Assembly (NCBI GenBank): GCA_017633615.1
Contig: JAGBPB010000070.1
Location: 10,093 to 74,092, forward strand
DNA from: Bacteroidaceae bacterium
GTDB lineage: Bacteria; Bacteroidota; Bacteroidia; Bacteroidales; Bacteroidaceae
Reading direction: 5' to 3'
Length of the DNA stretch: 64,000 nt
Shown here one piece after another: positions 54,940 to 64,000 of the stretch. The stretch's first letter is position 1; the number at the start of each line of letters is the position of its first letter. The position numbers and the translations under genes were made by a program. The notes below the pieces were generated by a model. It did no database searches. It was not told the DNA's origin and saw only the letters and a list, made by a program, of their open reading frames with translations.

Positions 54940-57228
54940 ATGAGAAAATATATCCTTTCACTTGTTTTACTGCTGTTTGTGACAGCCAACGCCGATGCTC
55001 AGATGACGCGCGGCCAGTTGCTGCGTAAATACTATCAGATTACGCAACTGCACAACAGCGGCAAAGACGCTGAAGCCATAGCTCTCTGTGAAGAGATAAC
55101 CACCATGTATCCCAAACTGCCCGACACCTATCTCCGTATGGCACAGATTTATGATGACGGCGGAGAGAGTGAGATGGCTCTCGTTATGTACCGCACCTAC
55201 ACAAGTCTGGAGATGGATGACAAGAAGGTGGCGGAATGCAGTTCCAGAATGAAGGAGCTGGAGACCAAGTTAGGTGCCAAATCCTTTGAGGAACAGGAGA
55301 AGGAGGAGTTTGAAAAACTGATGGCAGAGACCGCAGCATCTACTCCCGCAGCCGCAGCTGCTGTGAATGAGACTGCTGCAACCGTAACAACTTCTGCAAC
55401 ATCTTTGTTTGATATATCCGCACTGGTGGCATCGGCCAATACCTCACCGGAACCTGAACCGGAAAAGGAGAATCTGGCAGAGGCCGCGCCGGAACCATCC
55501 GCAGGTGAGGAAGTCTCTATCTTTGAGATAACAGAATCCACATTTGCCAAAGTAGAGCCGCAAGACGTGGCAATGGCCACGGAACCTGAGCCGGAGCCCG
55601 AACCAGAACCCGAACCTGAACCTGAACCTGAACCCGAGATTACACAGGAGATTCAGCAGGAAGCAGATAAGATACTTGAGCAGGTTACGACCGCACAGAA
55701 TGATGCCGATTGCAACACGCCATATCTCTTCAGCCCGCATCCCGAGATCATAAATGACCTCAAACTTAAGCGTGATGCCCAATATAACGCAAAGGTTACT
55801 CCCAAACGCGCATTCGGATCCAAGGATGAGCTTACCGGCAAGTGGGTTTCATCAACCTATGAACCCGAGAGCGGCAGGGATTTCATCATCCTGGACATAG
55901 ATCAGGTGGGTACCTATCTGACCGTTATGATTGACAAGGAATCCGGACTGTTTATAGAGAAGAAGAATAATCTGCTCAAAACATCATGGAACGCAATTAA
56001 GAGCATATGGTCAAGTGACGGAGCAGACTTTGACGCCTCTGAGCTTTTAGGTACCGCCATACGCGGAGAATACTCAAATGAAAGCTTTGACTTTACGTTT
56101 GCGCTCAAGACAAAAGACAGGCCCAATGTAGCATCGATAGGACGCACCATCATGGATGGTCTGTCCACATTCATCCCGTTCGGTGCAGTGGCCAGCCGCA
56201 TAGGCAGCACCCTGCTCAACTACGCCGGCAAGAAACTCTCCAATGACAAGTTCCAGACCACCATCAACTTCTCCATCAAGAGTGTAACCGATAATGTGCT
56301 TGCATGTAACTACGTGGTAAGTGAACGCCACAGTTCAGCCGACGGCAAACGTGAGGTGCTTGTTGAAGAGAGAAACTTCCACATGTTCCGCGTGGATGAT
56401 TCATACACTCCATATGAGTACAGCAGCAACATTCAGGAGAATGCTCTCTACCGCGCCATGTATACTAAACTTGAAGAAGAGACACAGACTGATCCGGACA
56501 AGTTGTTCCCGCTTGCTTACATGAGTTACTATGGCGCAGGAATGGGTAAGAAAGCCGATGAGACTGACCGCCTGACAAAGGCTATCGTACAGATGCAGAA
56601 ACTTGCCGACAACGGTTGCCTGCGTGCCAGCGCCTGGCTTATTCCCGTCTACTACAATCTCTCTATTGATGAGAAGCACTATCCCATGCGTATGCAACGC
56701 AAGAAATTCCGTGATCTGAGCGACCTGCACATGAGCACCATGCTTATGGCCTACAACCCTTATGTTTACGGACTTAACGGCGACATCCTGGCCAGCGGTA
56801 ACTCTGATCCTGAGGAGGTTGCCGCCGAATATGACAAAGGCGCATCGCAAGGCGACGCATATTCGCTCTTTTGTCTGGGCAAAGCATATAAGGAGGGTGT
56901 GATAAAGAGCCGTAATGCAGAACAGTCATTGGAGTGTTTCAAGAAATCGGCCGAGAAGGGTTATGCTGACGCATACTGGCAGATTGCACTGGCCTACAAG
57001 AACGGATTCGGCGTAACAGCTGATTACAACCAGTATATCCATTCCCTGTTCCAGGCAATAGATGCCGGCTCCATTGAAGCTGTCGATGAGTTGAGTACAG
57101 CTTTCTTCTGGGGCATAGGCGTGGATCGTGACGTGGATATGGCCCAGCAGGTAAGACGCAGCTACTTCTACCTCAAGAACAATGTATGGCGTGACGTGCT
57201 GACTCTTTATGGTTTCCCAAGCGTTTAA
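54940..57228 (+). CDS. Exported TPR/Sel1-repeat protein with Pro-Glu spacer
   Basis: This 762-residue protein has a signal peptide (MRKYILSLVLLLFVTANADA). Residues 25-105 form TPR-like helices (IALCEEITTMYPKLPDTYLR), followed by an Ala/Glu-rich low-complexity region and a 19-residue alternating Glu-Pro run (about 215-233). A central strand-rich domain comes next (GKWVSSTYEPESGRDFIILD). The C-terminal Sel1-like repeats read GDAYSLFCLGKAYKEGVI, GYADAYWQIALAYKNGFGV and AVDELSTAFFWGIGVDRDV. The Pro-Glu rod could span the periplasm. The function is unknown; Sel1 repeats suggest a protein-protein scaffold in the envelope cluster. Confidence 0.75.
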   Translation: MRKYILSLVLLLFVTANADAQMTRGQLLRKYYQITQLHNSGKDAEAIALCEEITTMYPKLPDTYLRMAQIYDDGGESEMALVMYRTYTSLEMDDKKVAECSSRMKELETKLGAKSFEEQEKEEFEKLMAETAASTPAAAAAVNETAATVTTSATSLFDISALVASANTSPEPEPEKENLAEAAPEPSAGEEVSIFEITESTFAKVEPQDVAMATEPEPEPEPEPEPEPEPEPEITQEIQQEADKILEQVTTAQNDADCNTPYLFSPHPEIINDLKLKRDAQYNAKVTPKRAFGSKDELTGKWVSSTYEPESGRDFIILDIDQVGTYLTVMIDKESGLFIEKKNNLLKTSWNAIKSIWSSDGADFDASELLGTAIRGEYSNESFDFTFALKTKDRPNVASIGRTIMDGLSTFIPFGAVASRIGSTLLNYAGKKLSNDKFQTTINFSIKSVTDNVLACNYVVSERHSSADGKREVLVEERNFHMFRVDDSYTPYEYSSNIQENALYRAMYTKLEEETQTDPDKLFPLAYMSYYGAGMGKKADETDRLTKAIVQMQKLADNGCLRASAWLIPVYYNLSIDEKHYPMRMQRKKFRDLSDLHMSTMLMAYNPYVYGLNGDILASGNSDPEEVAAEYDKGASQGDAYSLFCLGKAYKEGVIKSRNAEQSLECFKKSAEKGYADAYWQIALAYKNGFGVTADYNQYIHSLFQAIDAGSIEAVDELSTAFFWGIGVDRDVDMAQQVRRSYFYLKNNVWRDVLTLYGFPSV
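55582..55638 (+). repeat. Hexamer repeat encoding a Pro-Glu rod
   Basis: Nine and a half GAACCN-type units encode nineteen alternating Glu-Pro residues inside the Sel1-repeat protein. Repeat number can change without loss of frame. Confidence 0.85.
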
Positions 57229-57232
57229 TAAG

Positions 57233-58363
57233 ATGATGAACATTAAAATTAGACATATACTCATTGTTGCACTGCTGGCATTCATGCCTGCCGTCTCTGC
57301 CCAGAACGGGATTGAGATAAAGACACCTGAACGCATAACACGTATGCTGGAAAGCATACCTGCAACCGGTATCCCCACAGCCGGACAGTTCAGATGCCCT
57401 GAACTGAGCGGCACCTTGCAATTCTACACTGAGGCATACAGCGGCGTCACCATTCAGGTGGGGGCACGCCTGTTCTCCGATGCGGTACGCACATCATATG
57501 ATCCGGTTATAATCAGTTTTGTGGAACGCCTGTGGGTAGAGCTCTTGCTGCGCAAGACAACAGCCTCACAATCCAGCCTGCTCAAGGAGTACGGAGTGCG
57601 CATGGTACTGGGAGGATACCCCTTAGGTTCAGGCAGTTTCAAGCAACTGGGCCAGGCTCTTGATGTCATAAACAATCTCTCATCGCTCTCCATTACCACA
57701 GGAGGCAATGAGATTGACATGTTCATGCGTGACAAGGCAGGATCAACGCTGCATATCTACATACCCGCCAGCCGCGACCTCTTGTTCTCCTATGACAAGA
57801 AAGAGCATGAGGAAATATTCATAAACGACATGTTAAACAACCGGGCAGGTTATAAGCAGGCTCTGCCGGAATCAACTGTTTTCACAAATACTGATAACGG
57901 ACTTTTGGTAACCGGAGGTGAGTGCTACATGATTGATTCACTGCGTAACGATGTCTTTTACACCAAGGACAAAATAATCGTATTCAGTTCAGAATATCCC
58001 GAGGAGAGTATGCGCAACCTGATGATGAGCGCAGTTGATCTGAAGGATGCTAAAAATTTCTATCTTGATATAACCCCTCACACTTACAATCGTGACATCA
58101 AGGGTTTCAGGACCACGATGTCCCGTTTCATGGGTTTTGTACAGCAGCAGGGATACCGTTTCTATACCGGTGATGCAGGACGTAACGGAGACAAGTGCCA
58201 GTGCCTGTTGGCAATGTATCACCCCGTTTACAACTACCTGCACCTACTGTCCGTAAGTTTCACTCCCGATCAGCTTGAATCAGAAAAGGCGGAGACAATC
58301 AAAGCTGATCTTTCAACATTCATACCCCAACATAACATTAAGAACCTCTTTCAGGAAAAATAA
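57233..58363 (+). CDS. Exported protein of unknown function
   Basis: This 376-residue protein is not recognised. It has a signal peptide (MMNIKIRHILIVALLAFMPA) followed by a mixed alpha/beta soluble region. It includes RCPELSGTLQFYTEAYSGVT, MVLGGYPLGSGSFKQLGQAL, a possible strand pair around LHIYIPASRDLLFSYDK and a C-terminal helix (LESEKAETIKADLSTFI). No catalytic motif stands out. ATG at 57233 or 57236 are equally possible starts; both overlap nothing, as the previous stop is at 57228. It is conserved here in order between the Sel1 protein and the NTF2-like protein, so it is likely part of the same envelope system. Confidence 0.6.
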   Translation: MMNIKIRHILIVALLAFMPAVSAQNGIEIKTPERITRMLESIPATGIPTAGQFRCPELSGTLQFYTEAYSGVTIQVGARLFSDAVRTSYDPVIISFVERLWVELLLRKTTASQSSLLKEYGVRMVLGGYPLGSGSFKQLGQALDVINNLSSLSITTGGNEIDMFMRDKAGSTLHIYIPASRDLLFSYDKKEHEEIFINDMLNNRAGYKQALPESTVFTNTDNGLLVTGGECYMIDSLRNDVFYTKDKIIVFSSEYPEESMRNLMMSAVDLKDAKNFYLDITPHTYNRDIKGFRTTMSRFMGFVQQQGYRFYTGDAGRNGDKCQCLLAMYHPVYNYLHLLSVSFTPDQLESEKAETIKADLSTFIPQHNIKNLFQEK

Positions 58364-58372
58364 CATACAATT

Positions 58373-59368
58373 ATGAGAATACAGCACTTTTTACTGACTG
58401 CAGCACTGACATTCTTCACAGTGGCAGCACACGCACAACTTGATGTTGTACGCTTTACCGTTTCTGACGGTATTTCTGATGCCGCTCTCAAGGCGGGAGT
58501 TGAAAAGAGCACTTCAACAATGCTTTCAGTTCTCAACAACACGGTTATTACCGGAAAGTCAAAGATCAAACTTGACAAAGAGAGCGAGCAGCTGTTTACC
58601 AAGGATGGCCGCAAGTGCCTGGATGAGATGTGGGCATCAAGCGCGATGATGTGCCCCGTTTCACAGATAACTGAAAAAGGCATCTCCATGCAGAACGGCA
58701 CTGTCCAGGTCCGGAACATCCCCATCACCCTGCTTGCCGCCGATGATGACAACTGCGAGCAGGAACTGGTGGTTTGTTTTAACCAGCAAGGCCAGATTGA
58801 CAACCTTATGATTGCGCTGGAGGAGCACCGTTATCTGGATGTGATCAATGCCCAGATAAGCGTTAAGGATTTCCATCGTCGTCAGGCAATAATTGACTTT
58901 GTGGAGAATTTCCGTACCGCCTATAACCGCAAGGACATTGACTACATCAACAATGTGTTCAGCGACAACGCCCTTATCATAACCGGTAAGGTTGTCAAGA
59001 TTGACAAGAAAAAGCAGGATCTGACCGCCCAGTCACTCAACAACGAGCAGATCCAGTATCAGAAGTCAACCAAGGAGGAGTACATCACCAACCTTAAGAA
59101 GTGCTTCAAGAACAACAGTTACATAAACCTGATATTTGATGACATTGAGGTGATGCGTCACCCCAAGCGCGATGACATATTCGGTGTTACACTCAAACAG
59201 CATTGGAATTCATCAAACTACTCTGACGTAGGTTACCTCTTCCTGATGATTAACTTTGAAGATGAGATGAATCCCAGCATCCAGGTACGCACATGGCAGC
59301 CTGACAAATACAACGGCAAGCCTCTGCCGCGTGATGAGGTTTTCTCACTTGATATGTTCAGCATCTGA
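58373..59368 (+). CDS. Exported protein with NTF2/SnoaL-like domain
   Basis: This 331-residue protein has a signal peptide (MRIQHFLLTAALTFFTVAAH). The first half is unrecognised. From about residue 165, RQAIIDFVENFRTAYNRKDI then DYINNVFSDNALIITG begins an NTF2-like cone fold (helix, helix, then strands ending VTLKQHWNSSNYSDVGYLFL). That fold often binds small hydrophobic ligands or acts as a dimer module. Function unknown. It follows the 57233 gene by nine bases. The C-terminus ends with EVFSLDMFSI. Confidence 0.68.
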   Translation: MRIQHFLLTAALTFFTVAAHAQLDVVRFTVSDGISDAALKAGVEKSTSTMLSVLNNTVITGKSKIKLDKESEQLFTKDGRKCLDEMWASSAMMCPVSQITEKGISMQNGTVQVRNIPITLLAADDDNCEQELVVCFNQQGQIDNLMIALEEHRYLDVINAQISVKDFHRRQAIIDFVENFRTAYNRKDIDYINNVFSDNALIITGKVVKIDKKKQDLTAQSLNNEQIQYQKSTKEEYITNLKKCFKNNSYINLIFDDIEVMRHPKRDDIFGVTLKQHWNSSNYSDVGYLFLMINFEDEMNPSIQVRTWQPDKYNGKPLPRDEVFSLDMFSI

Positions 59369-59410
59369 TTTTATACTTAACTATTTCTAACAGACTAAAA
59401 TAACATCGCA

Positions 59411-60832
59411 ATGAGAGCATACAGAATCCTTTTGGCAATGGCGGCATTCGCTGTTTCCACGAATACATTTGCACAGAGAGAGAGTCAGCTCAAGAATTTG
59501 ACCATAACAAACATTACTCCTGAGTTGAGTGTCTATCCATGCGGTGACAGGCATGAGGCACAGGTTATCCTGCGCTGCCAGGAGCCTTTTGACCTGGTAC
59601 TGGCATCAAACTATGATGCAAACCTGGACCTCAGCGTCACACAAGAGGGTCCGGAAAAAGTATATAGCATAGTATTTAAGACCAAGGAGGAAGGTACTTC
59701 ATTCAAGGGTCGTCAGCTTTCAATTGTGGCAGAAGGATTCAAGAAGCACTATATTCCACTGAACCTGAATGACAAGGAGAAACTGGAATTCCTGGTATCT
59801 GACCCCTATTCAAAATTACGCAGCCTGTTTTACACAGCCACAGATGAGGGTCTCAGCCTGATGTCTGACGGATATTATGACGCAGCTATCGACAAATTCC
59901 GTATAGCAATGCAGTGTCCAGAATATCCCGATACTCCAAATCATCTGGAAGAGTATATCAAGCAATGTGAAACTTTTAAGGAATGGACAACTCAAGCTGC
60001 CGAATATGCCGCAAAAGAAGATTATTACAATGCCAGAACAATCTATTTGAACATATTGAGAGACAATCCCAACTGCCAAATAGCACGCGAGCTCTATTCT
60101 GATGCAAATGATAATTTCAACAGGGTAAGCACACATGATATGCAGGTGGCTCAGGCTTACTATGAATCAAAACGTTATGAGGAGGCACGCGCCCTTTATG
60201 AGCATGCCATTGCACAGAACAACCCGCAGGCAGCTCAGGCCGGCATTAACCTGGCTGATATAAAGTTGAGAAGTTACAAAAAGGATAACCACACACGCTC
60301 TTTATCCTACATTTATGAAAAGAACGCGCCCATAGGTCTCATGACAGCCAGCCTCAAACCCGATAAATCCGGAGGTTATTTCTCATTTGGTTTTGACAAG
60401 GGCTGCATTGACATACTTTCCAACAATATTGATCCTGTAACAGATTTTAATCCCGAAACCAAGACTGCAGTTACCCCTGCCCAACCCATGTATCAGGCTT
60501 CTGTAAACGCAGGTTGGACAATCAGGCTTTACACTCAGGGCGAGGAAGAGTATATCCCCAAGGTTTGGGCCCTTCTGTCACCTTTTGGCTATGCAACAGG
60601 TGGATACTACTCCAAAATTGACATAAGCGGAGAGAATGCCACAGAACCCGAGTATGAAAAGAGCTACCACCTGATGCACGCACTTGCTCCTGAAGCAGGA
60701 GTAGCAATCCGTATATGGAGAGTAGTTCTAAGTTATCGTTTTCAGTACCGTTATATGCTCAACCATGAGGAGCCGGTATCTGATGAATTGGGCAAAGCCA
60801 GAAATATGCTCGGCATAGGTATCTGTTGGTAA
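59411..60832 (+). CDS. Exported TPR protein with C-terminal barrel-like end
   Basis: This 473-residue protein has a signal peptide (MRAYRILLAMAAFAVSTNTF). It has an N-terminal strand domain (SVYPCGDRHEAQVILRCQEP) and TPR-like helical repeats at about 135-285 (LMSDGYYDAAIDKFRIAMQC, AYYESKRYEEARALYEHAIA). The C-terminal strands include YQASVNAGWTIRLYT and VVLSYRFQYRYML, ending GIGICW. The terminal aromatic is compatible with outer-membrane insertion. Last of the five-gene exported cluster. Function unknown. The next gene begins nine bases on but encodes a cytoplasmic acetyltransferase. Confidence 0.65.
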   Translation: MRAYRILLAMAAFAVSTNTFAQRESQLKNLTITNITPELSVYPCGDRHEAQVILRCQEPFDLVLASNYDANLDLSVTQEGPEKVYSIVFKTKEEGTSFKGRQLSIVAEGFKKHYIPLNLNDKEKLEFLVSDPYSKLRSLFYTATDEGLSLMSDGYYDAAIDKFRIAMQCPEYPDTPNHLEEYIKQCETFKEWTTQAAEYAAKEDYYNARTIYLNILRDNPNCQIARELYSDANDNFNRVSTHDMQVAQAYYESKRYEEARALYEHAIAQNNPQAAQAGINLADIKLRSYKKDNHTRSLSYIYEKNAPIGLMTASLKPDKSGGYFSFGFDKGCIDILSNNIDPVTDFNPETKTAVTPAQPMYQASVNAGWTIRLYTQGEEEYIPKVWALLSPFGYATGGYYSKIDISGENATEPEYEKSYHLMHALAPEAGVAIRIWRVVLSYRFQYRYMLNHEEPVSDELGKARNMLGIGICW

Positions 60833-60841
60833 GAATTCAAG

Positions 60842-61966
60842 ATGCTTGAAATAAAGGAAGTCCTTACTGACAAGGACAAAAAGAAGCTGTTCAAGTTTCC
60901 CATTGACTTGTACAGGGATTGTGATATGTACGTGCCTGTACTCATCGGCGATGAGATGGACACTTTCAATCCCAAGAAAAACGGAGCATACAGCTACGCC
61001 GAAAGCCGTCTGTGGCTGGCTCTGCGTGACGGAAAGATTGTGGGACGCATCGGAGCCATCCTGAATCATGCGGCCAATGAGAAAGACAACGTCAGGCAAC
61101 TGCGTTTTACAAGGTTTGATTTTATCGATGACTTTGAGGTATCAAAGGCGTTGTTTGACACTGTCATAGCATGGGCACGTGAACTTGGTATGAATGAGGT
61201 GGTAGGTCCGCTGGGATTCTCCAACCTTGACAAGCAGGGAATGCTTGTGGATGGTTTTGACCAACTGGATATGTACATAACGCTCTACAACTATCCATAC
61301 TACATAGAGCACATGGAGCGTCTGGGCTTGACCAAAAAATGGGACTGGACTGAGACCAAGGTGATAGTACCTGACCGTGTACCTGAAAAGATGGACCAGA
61401 TAGCCGCCATCTCTGAGAAACGCTACGGCTACTCAATCAAAAAGTTCCGTAACATGAAAGAGGTGCGTCCCTATATCCGCAAGGCTATGGAGATAATCAA
61501 TACCGCTTTTGCAAAACTGCACGGCGTGGTGCCTCTGTCTGACAAGCAGATTGACAACATGGAGCACCTTATCATGCTGGTAGGCCGTCCGGAATACTCA
61601 CTTATGGTACAGAACCAGCAAGGTGAGCTTGTAGGATTCGGATTCATCGCTCCATCCATAAGCCGCGGAATCCGAAGCAGTCACGGAAAACTGGGGCTCT
61701 TCTCTACCCTAAGAGTTCTGAGTGACCTGAACGATCACCGTCATATTGACTTTTACATGATAGGTGTAAGGCCTGAAGATCAGAAAAAAGGCGTGGAATG
61801 CATCATTCTGCGTGACGGAATCATAGCTATCCAATCACACGGAGGCATAGACTGCCAGACCGGCCCCATGCTTGAGGACAACGCCAACGTGCAGAACATC
61901 TGGAAACATTTTGAGCACTACACCCACCGACGCCGTCGCTGCTGGAGCTTCGTGATAGCAAGCTGA
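60842..61966 (+). CDS. GNAT-like acyltransferase (YghO-type)
   Basis: This 374-residue cytoplasmic protein has two GNAT-like halves. The N-terminal half has FPIDLYRDCDMYVPVLIGDE, LALRDGKIVGRIGAILNHAA, RFTRFDFIDDFEVSKALFDT and NEVVGPLGFSNLDKQGML. The C-terminal half has LMVQNQQGELVGFGFIAPSI and HIDFYMIGVRPEDQKKGVEC. It matches a widespread family of uncharacterised acetyltransferase-like proteins found in Bacteroidales. The substrate is unknown. Its last base is the first base of the next ATG, so it is coupled to the ABC-F gene. Confidence 0.8.
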   Translation: MLEIKEVLTDKDKKKLFKFPIDLYRDCDMYVPVLIGDEMDTFNPKKNGAYSYAESRLWLALRDGKIVGRIGAILNHAANEKDNVRQLRFTRFDFIDDFEVSKALFDTVIAWARELGMNEVVGPLGFSNLDKQGMLVDGFDQLDMYITLYNYPYYIEHMERLGLTKKWDWTETKVIVPDRVPEKMDQIAAISEKRYGYSIKKFRNMKEVRPYIRKAMEIINTAFAKLHGVVPLSDKQIDNMEHLIMLVGRPEYSLMVQNQQGELVGFGFIAPSISRGIRSSHGKLGLFSTLRVLSDLNDHRHIDFYMIGVRPEDQKKGVECIILRDGIIAIQSHGGIDCQTGPMLEDNANVQNIWKHFEHYTHRRRRCWSFVIAS

Positions 61967-63750
61967 TGGAAAGTATTCTGCAAATAGATAATCTCTGCAA
62001 ATCCTTTGGAGACAGGATAATCTTTGACGGCCTCTCACTCAATATAAATCAGGGTGAGAAGGTTGGTCTTATAGCCCGTAACGGACAGGGTAAGAGTACA
62101 CTGCTGGACGTTATTGCCGGCAATGCCGATTACCGCAGCGGCAGCATTGTTTTCCGCCGCGACATCAAGACTGCCTACTTGGTGCAGACACCGCAGTTCC
62201 CGCAGGAGTCAAACGTACTGAATGCCTGCTGCAATTCACATGATGAAGAGCTGCTCCTTAAGGCCCGCCAGCTGCTTACAAAACTGGGTGTTGCTGATCT
62301 TGACAAACCTGTCAAACAGCTTTCCGGCGGTCAGGCCAAGCGCGTGGCTTTGGCGCAGGTACTTATGTCAGAGCCTGATTTCCTGATACTTGACGAGCCC
62401 ACCAACCATCTGGATGTGGAGATAACGGAGTGGCTTGAGGATTACCTTACGGCCAGCCGCTTAACGCTTCTGATGGTAACGCATGACCGCTATCTGCTGG
62501 ATCGCGTGTGCAACCGTATTATTGAGATTGATGATTTCCGTACCTATTCCTATTCGGGCAACTACAGCTACTATCTGGAGAAACGCCAGGAACGGCTTGA
62601 CGCAGAGACCTCACAACGCGAGAGTGACCTTAACCTTTACCGCCGTGAACTGGACTGGATGCGCCGCATGCCCTGCGCCCGCGGAGGCAAAGCCCGCTAC
62701 CGCAAGGAATCATTCCATGATTTGGAGGAACGCCTGCAGCACCGTCGTGATGAACGCAGCGTGGCCCTTGACGTAAAAGCATCATATATTGGTAAAAAGA
62801 TATTTGTCATTGAACACCTCAACAAGGCTTTCGGCGACAAAGTCATTCTTAAGGATTTCAGCTACATATTTACACGGTATGAGAAACTGGGTATTGTTGG
62901 TGAGAACGGCGTAGGCAAATCTACTTTCCTTAAACTCCTTCTGGGCATTGAACAGCCTGACAGCGGTATCATTGAGCGCGGCACAACCCTTAAGATAGGT
63001 TATTACTCACAGGAGGGATTGAGTTTCCCTGAGAGCGCCCGTGTAATCGATGTCGTTACCGCCATTGCCGATCATATTGAACTGGATGACGGCCGCCGCA
63101 TGTCAGCCGGACAGTTTCTGCAGAAGTTCCTGTTTCCGCCCAAGACCCAATACAGTTACGTAGGTAAGCTGAGCGGAGGTGAGCGCCGTCGTCTCTATCT
63201 CTGCACCATACTTATGCAGAGCCCCAATTTCCTTATCCTGGATGAGCCCACCAATGATCTTGACATCATGACACTGCAGGTTCTGGAGCAGTATATTGCG
63301 CAGTTCAAGGGATGCGTAATTGCAGTATCGCATGACCGTTATTTCATGGACAAGACAGCCCAGCACCTGCTTGTGTTTGAAGGCAATGGCCGCGTGACTG
63401 ATTTCCCGTCGGCCTACAGTGACTACATGGAGTGGAAGGTACTCAAGGAAGATCAGGAGAAAGCCGCTGCTGCCGCTCTCGCCGCAAAAAGCAAGCCAGC
63501 ATCAGATACACCTCAACCTGCCGCATCAGCCCGTCCTGCCAAGCTCACCTTCAAGGAGAAACGCGAGATGGAACAGATTGAGCAGGAACTCCAAGAACTG
63601 GAGCAGGAGAAAGCCTTGCTTGAAGAGGAACTCAACAGCGGTTCCCTGCCCTATGACCGGCTCCAACAGAAATCAGCCCGGATAGGCCAGATCATGGAAC
63701 GGACTGACGATATCACAATGCGCTGGCTCGAGTTAAGCGAGAAGGCATAA
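61966..63750 (+). CDS. uup: Uup-type ABC-F ATPase with C-terminal coiled coil
   Basis: This 594-residue soluble tandem ATPase has Walker A ARNGQGKSTLLDVIAG with LSGGQAKRVALAQVL and LILDEPTNHLDVEITEW. The second domain has GENGVGKSTFLKLLLG, LSGGERRRLYLCTIL and LILDEPTNDLDIMTLQVL. From about residue 505 a Pro/Ala linker leads into a coiled coil (KEKREMEQIEQELQELEQEK), the mark of Uup. ABC-F proteins of this type act on the ribosome or branched DNA intermediates; resistance ABC-Fs share the fold. Slightly shorter than E. coli Uup. It overlaps the GNAT gene by one base and is followed by a hairpin terminator. Confidence 0.92.
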   Translation: MESILQIDNLCKSFGDRIIFDGLSLNINQGEKVGLIARNGQGKSTLLDVIAGNADYRSGSIVFRRDIKTAYLVQTPQFPQESNVLNACCNSHDEELLLKARQLLTKLGVADLDKPVKQLSGGQAKRVALAQVLMSEPDFLILDEPTNHLDVEITEWLEDYLTASRLTLLMVTHDRYLLDRVCNRIIEIDDFRTYSYSGNYSYYLEKRQERLDAETSQRESDLNLYRRELDWMRRMPCARGGKARYRKESFHDLEERLQHRRDERSVALDVKASYIGKKIFVIEHLNKAFGDKVILKDFSYIFTRYEKLGIVGENGVGKSTFLKLLLGIEQPDSGIIERGTTLKIGYYSQEGLSFPESARVIDVVTAIADHIELDDGRRMSAGQFLQKFLFPPKTQYSYVGKLSGGERRRLYLCTILMQSPNFLILDEPTNDLDIMTLQVLEQYIAQFKGCVIAVSHDRYFMDKTAQHLLVFEGNGRVTDFPSAYSDYMEWKVLKEDQEKAAAAALAAKSKPASDTPQPAASARPAKLTFKEKREMEQIEQELQELEQEKALLEEELNSGSLPYDRLQQKSARIGQIMERTDDITMRWLELSEKA

Positions 63751-63780
63751 AGAAAGCCGGGCTGATGTGCCCGGCTTTCT
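63751..63780. terminator. Bidirectional hairpin terminator
   Basis: A 12-bp perfect stem AGAAAGCCGGGC (63751-63762) / GCCCGGCTTTCT (63769-63780) lies between convergent genes. The T-rich side is better on the minus strand (CTTTCTTTATG), so it mainly serves the gene ending at 63811. Confidence 0.75.
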
Positions 63781-63810
63781 CCACCTTTTATCCTTTTAAA
63801 ACCTTATTGT

Positions 63811-64000
63811 TTACTTTGCTATACGGGCGTTGATGTATTCCATCGGGATGCTGTTGATAGCAACCTCATTCTGAGCGGTAACCAGTACTGTGCTGAACTT
63901 CTCAGTGTACTCATCCTTGAGGTCCTCAATCATGGCGGTCTTGCCATCCTCGTTCAGATTCTCGGCGCGGCATACATTCTCAATGTCTGAGAGCATCTTC
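63811..64000 (-). CDS. C-terminus of an unidentified protein (partial)
   Basis: The frame is open to the right edge and ends YINARIAK at 63811. The visible 60-odd residues (MLSDIENVCRAENLNEDGKT, IEDLKDEYTEKFSTVLVTAQ) contain no motif I recognise. The internal ATG at 63996 could be read as a start, but the frame continues upstream of it (a Lys codon), so a longer protein cut off by the window edge is more likely. Confidence 0.55.
   Translation of the reverse strand, partial: KMLSDIENVCRAENLNEDGKTAMIEDLKDEYTEKFSTVLVTAQNEVAINSIPMEYINARIAK

Overview
The window is a gene-dense stretch of a Bacteroidales-type chromosome. The assignment rests on three things. Promoters carry the Bacteroidetes -7 signature TAnnTTTG (at least ten copies in the right place). 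The gene content is typical: TonB-dependent receptors, GH97 and GH2 glycosidases, a 6-bladed propeller lipoprotein, EttA and Uup ATPases. RBS motifs are weak and many starts are ATGA-coupled. I cannot name a genus.

Layout. (1) 1-3958, minus strand: an NtrC-type response regulator and a short histidine kinase sit upstream of a TolC/HlyD efflux operon. That operon is preceded by a consensus sigma-54 promoter and tandem palindromic upstream sites. (2) 3951-12849, plus strand: an adenosylcobalamin riboswitch precedes two tandem TonB-dependent receptors, a secreted CbiK-like chelatase lipoprotein and a BtuFCD-type ABC importer. (3) 12856-29563: three convergent or divergent blocks encode most of anaerobic cobalamin synthesis. 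They are rnhB-cbiHC-cbiET-cbiGF-cbiJD (minus), nudix-cobU-cobT-cobS-cobC (plus) and ridA-cbiA-pduO-cbiP-cobD-cbiB (minus). Eight corrin-ring functions are packed into four two-domain fusions; cbiL is not in the window. (4) 30036-46328: mixed housekeeping and exported genes, namely a nitrilase, two paralogous secreted proteins, a Y-family polymerase with a 53-residue YolD-like partner, a propeller lipoprotein, a carboxylesterase, EttA, a GH97-GH2 pair, an ECF sigma cassette and DUF4332. (5) 46399-52398: an aromatic amino acid operon (DAHP synthase, tyrA, aroB, aroA, pheA, aroQ) led by a 19-residue peptide with seven consecutive Tyr/Phe/Trp codons and an intrinsic terminator, which is a classic attenuator layout. 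(6) 52426-64000: a barrel protein, a five-gene exported cluster (LPP20-like, TPR/Sel1, unknown, NTF2-like, TPR), an acetyltransferase, a Uup-type ABC-F protein and a partial gene.

The most unusual signals are these. A palindromic repeat family is present three times: once beside the sigma-54 control region and twice inside cbiA, where the two copies are read in different frames without breaking the gene, much as Rickettsia palindromic elements behave. The others are the aromatic attenuator, and the pairing of a B12 riboswitch with a surface or periplasmic chelatase and receptor locus. All functional calls come from reading motifs by eye; no database search was run.
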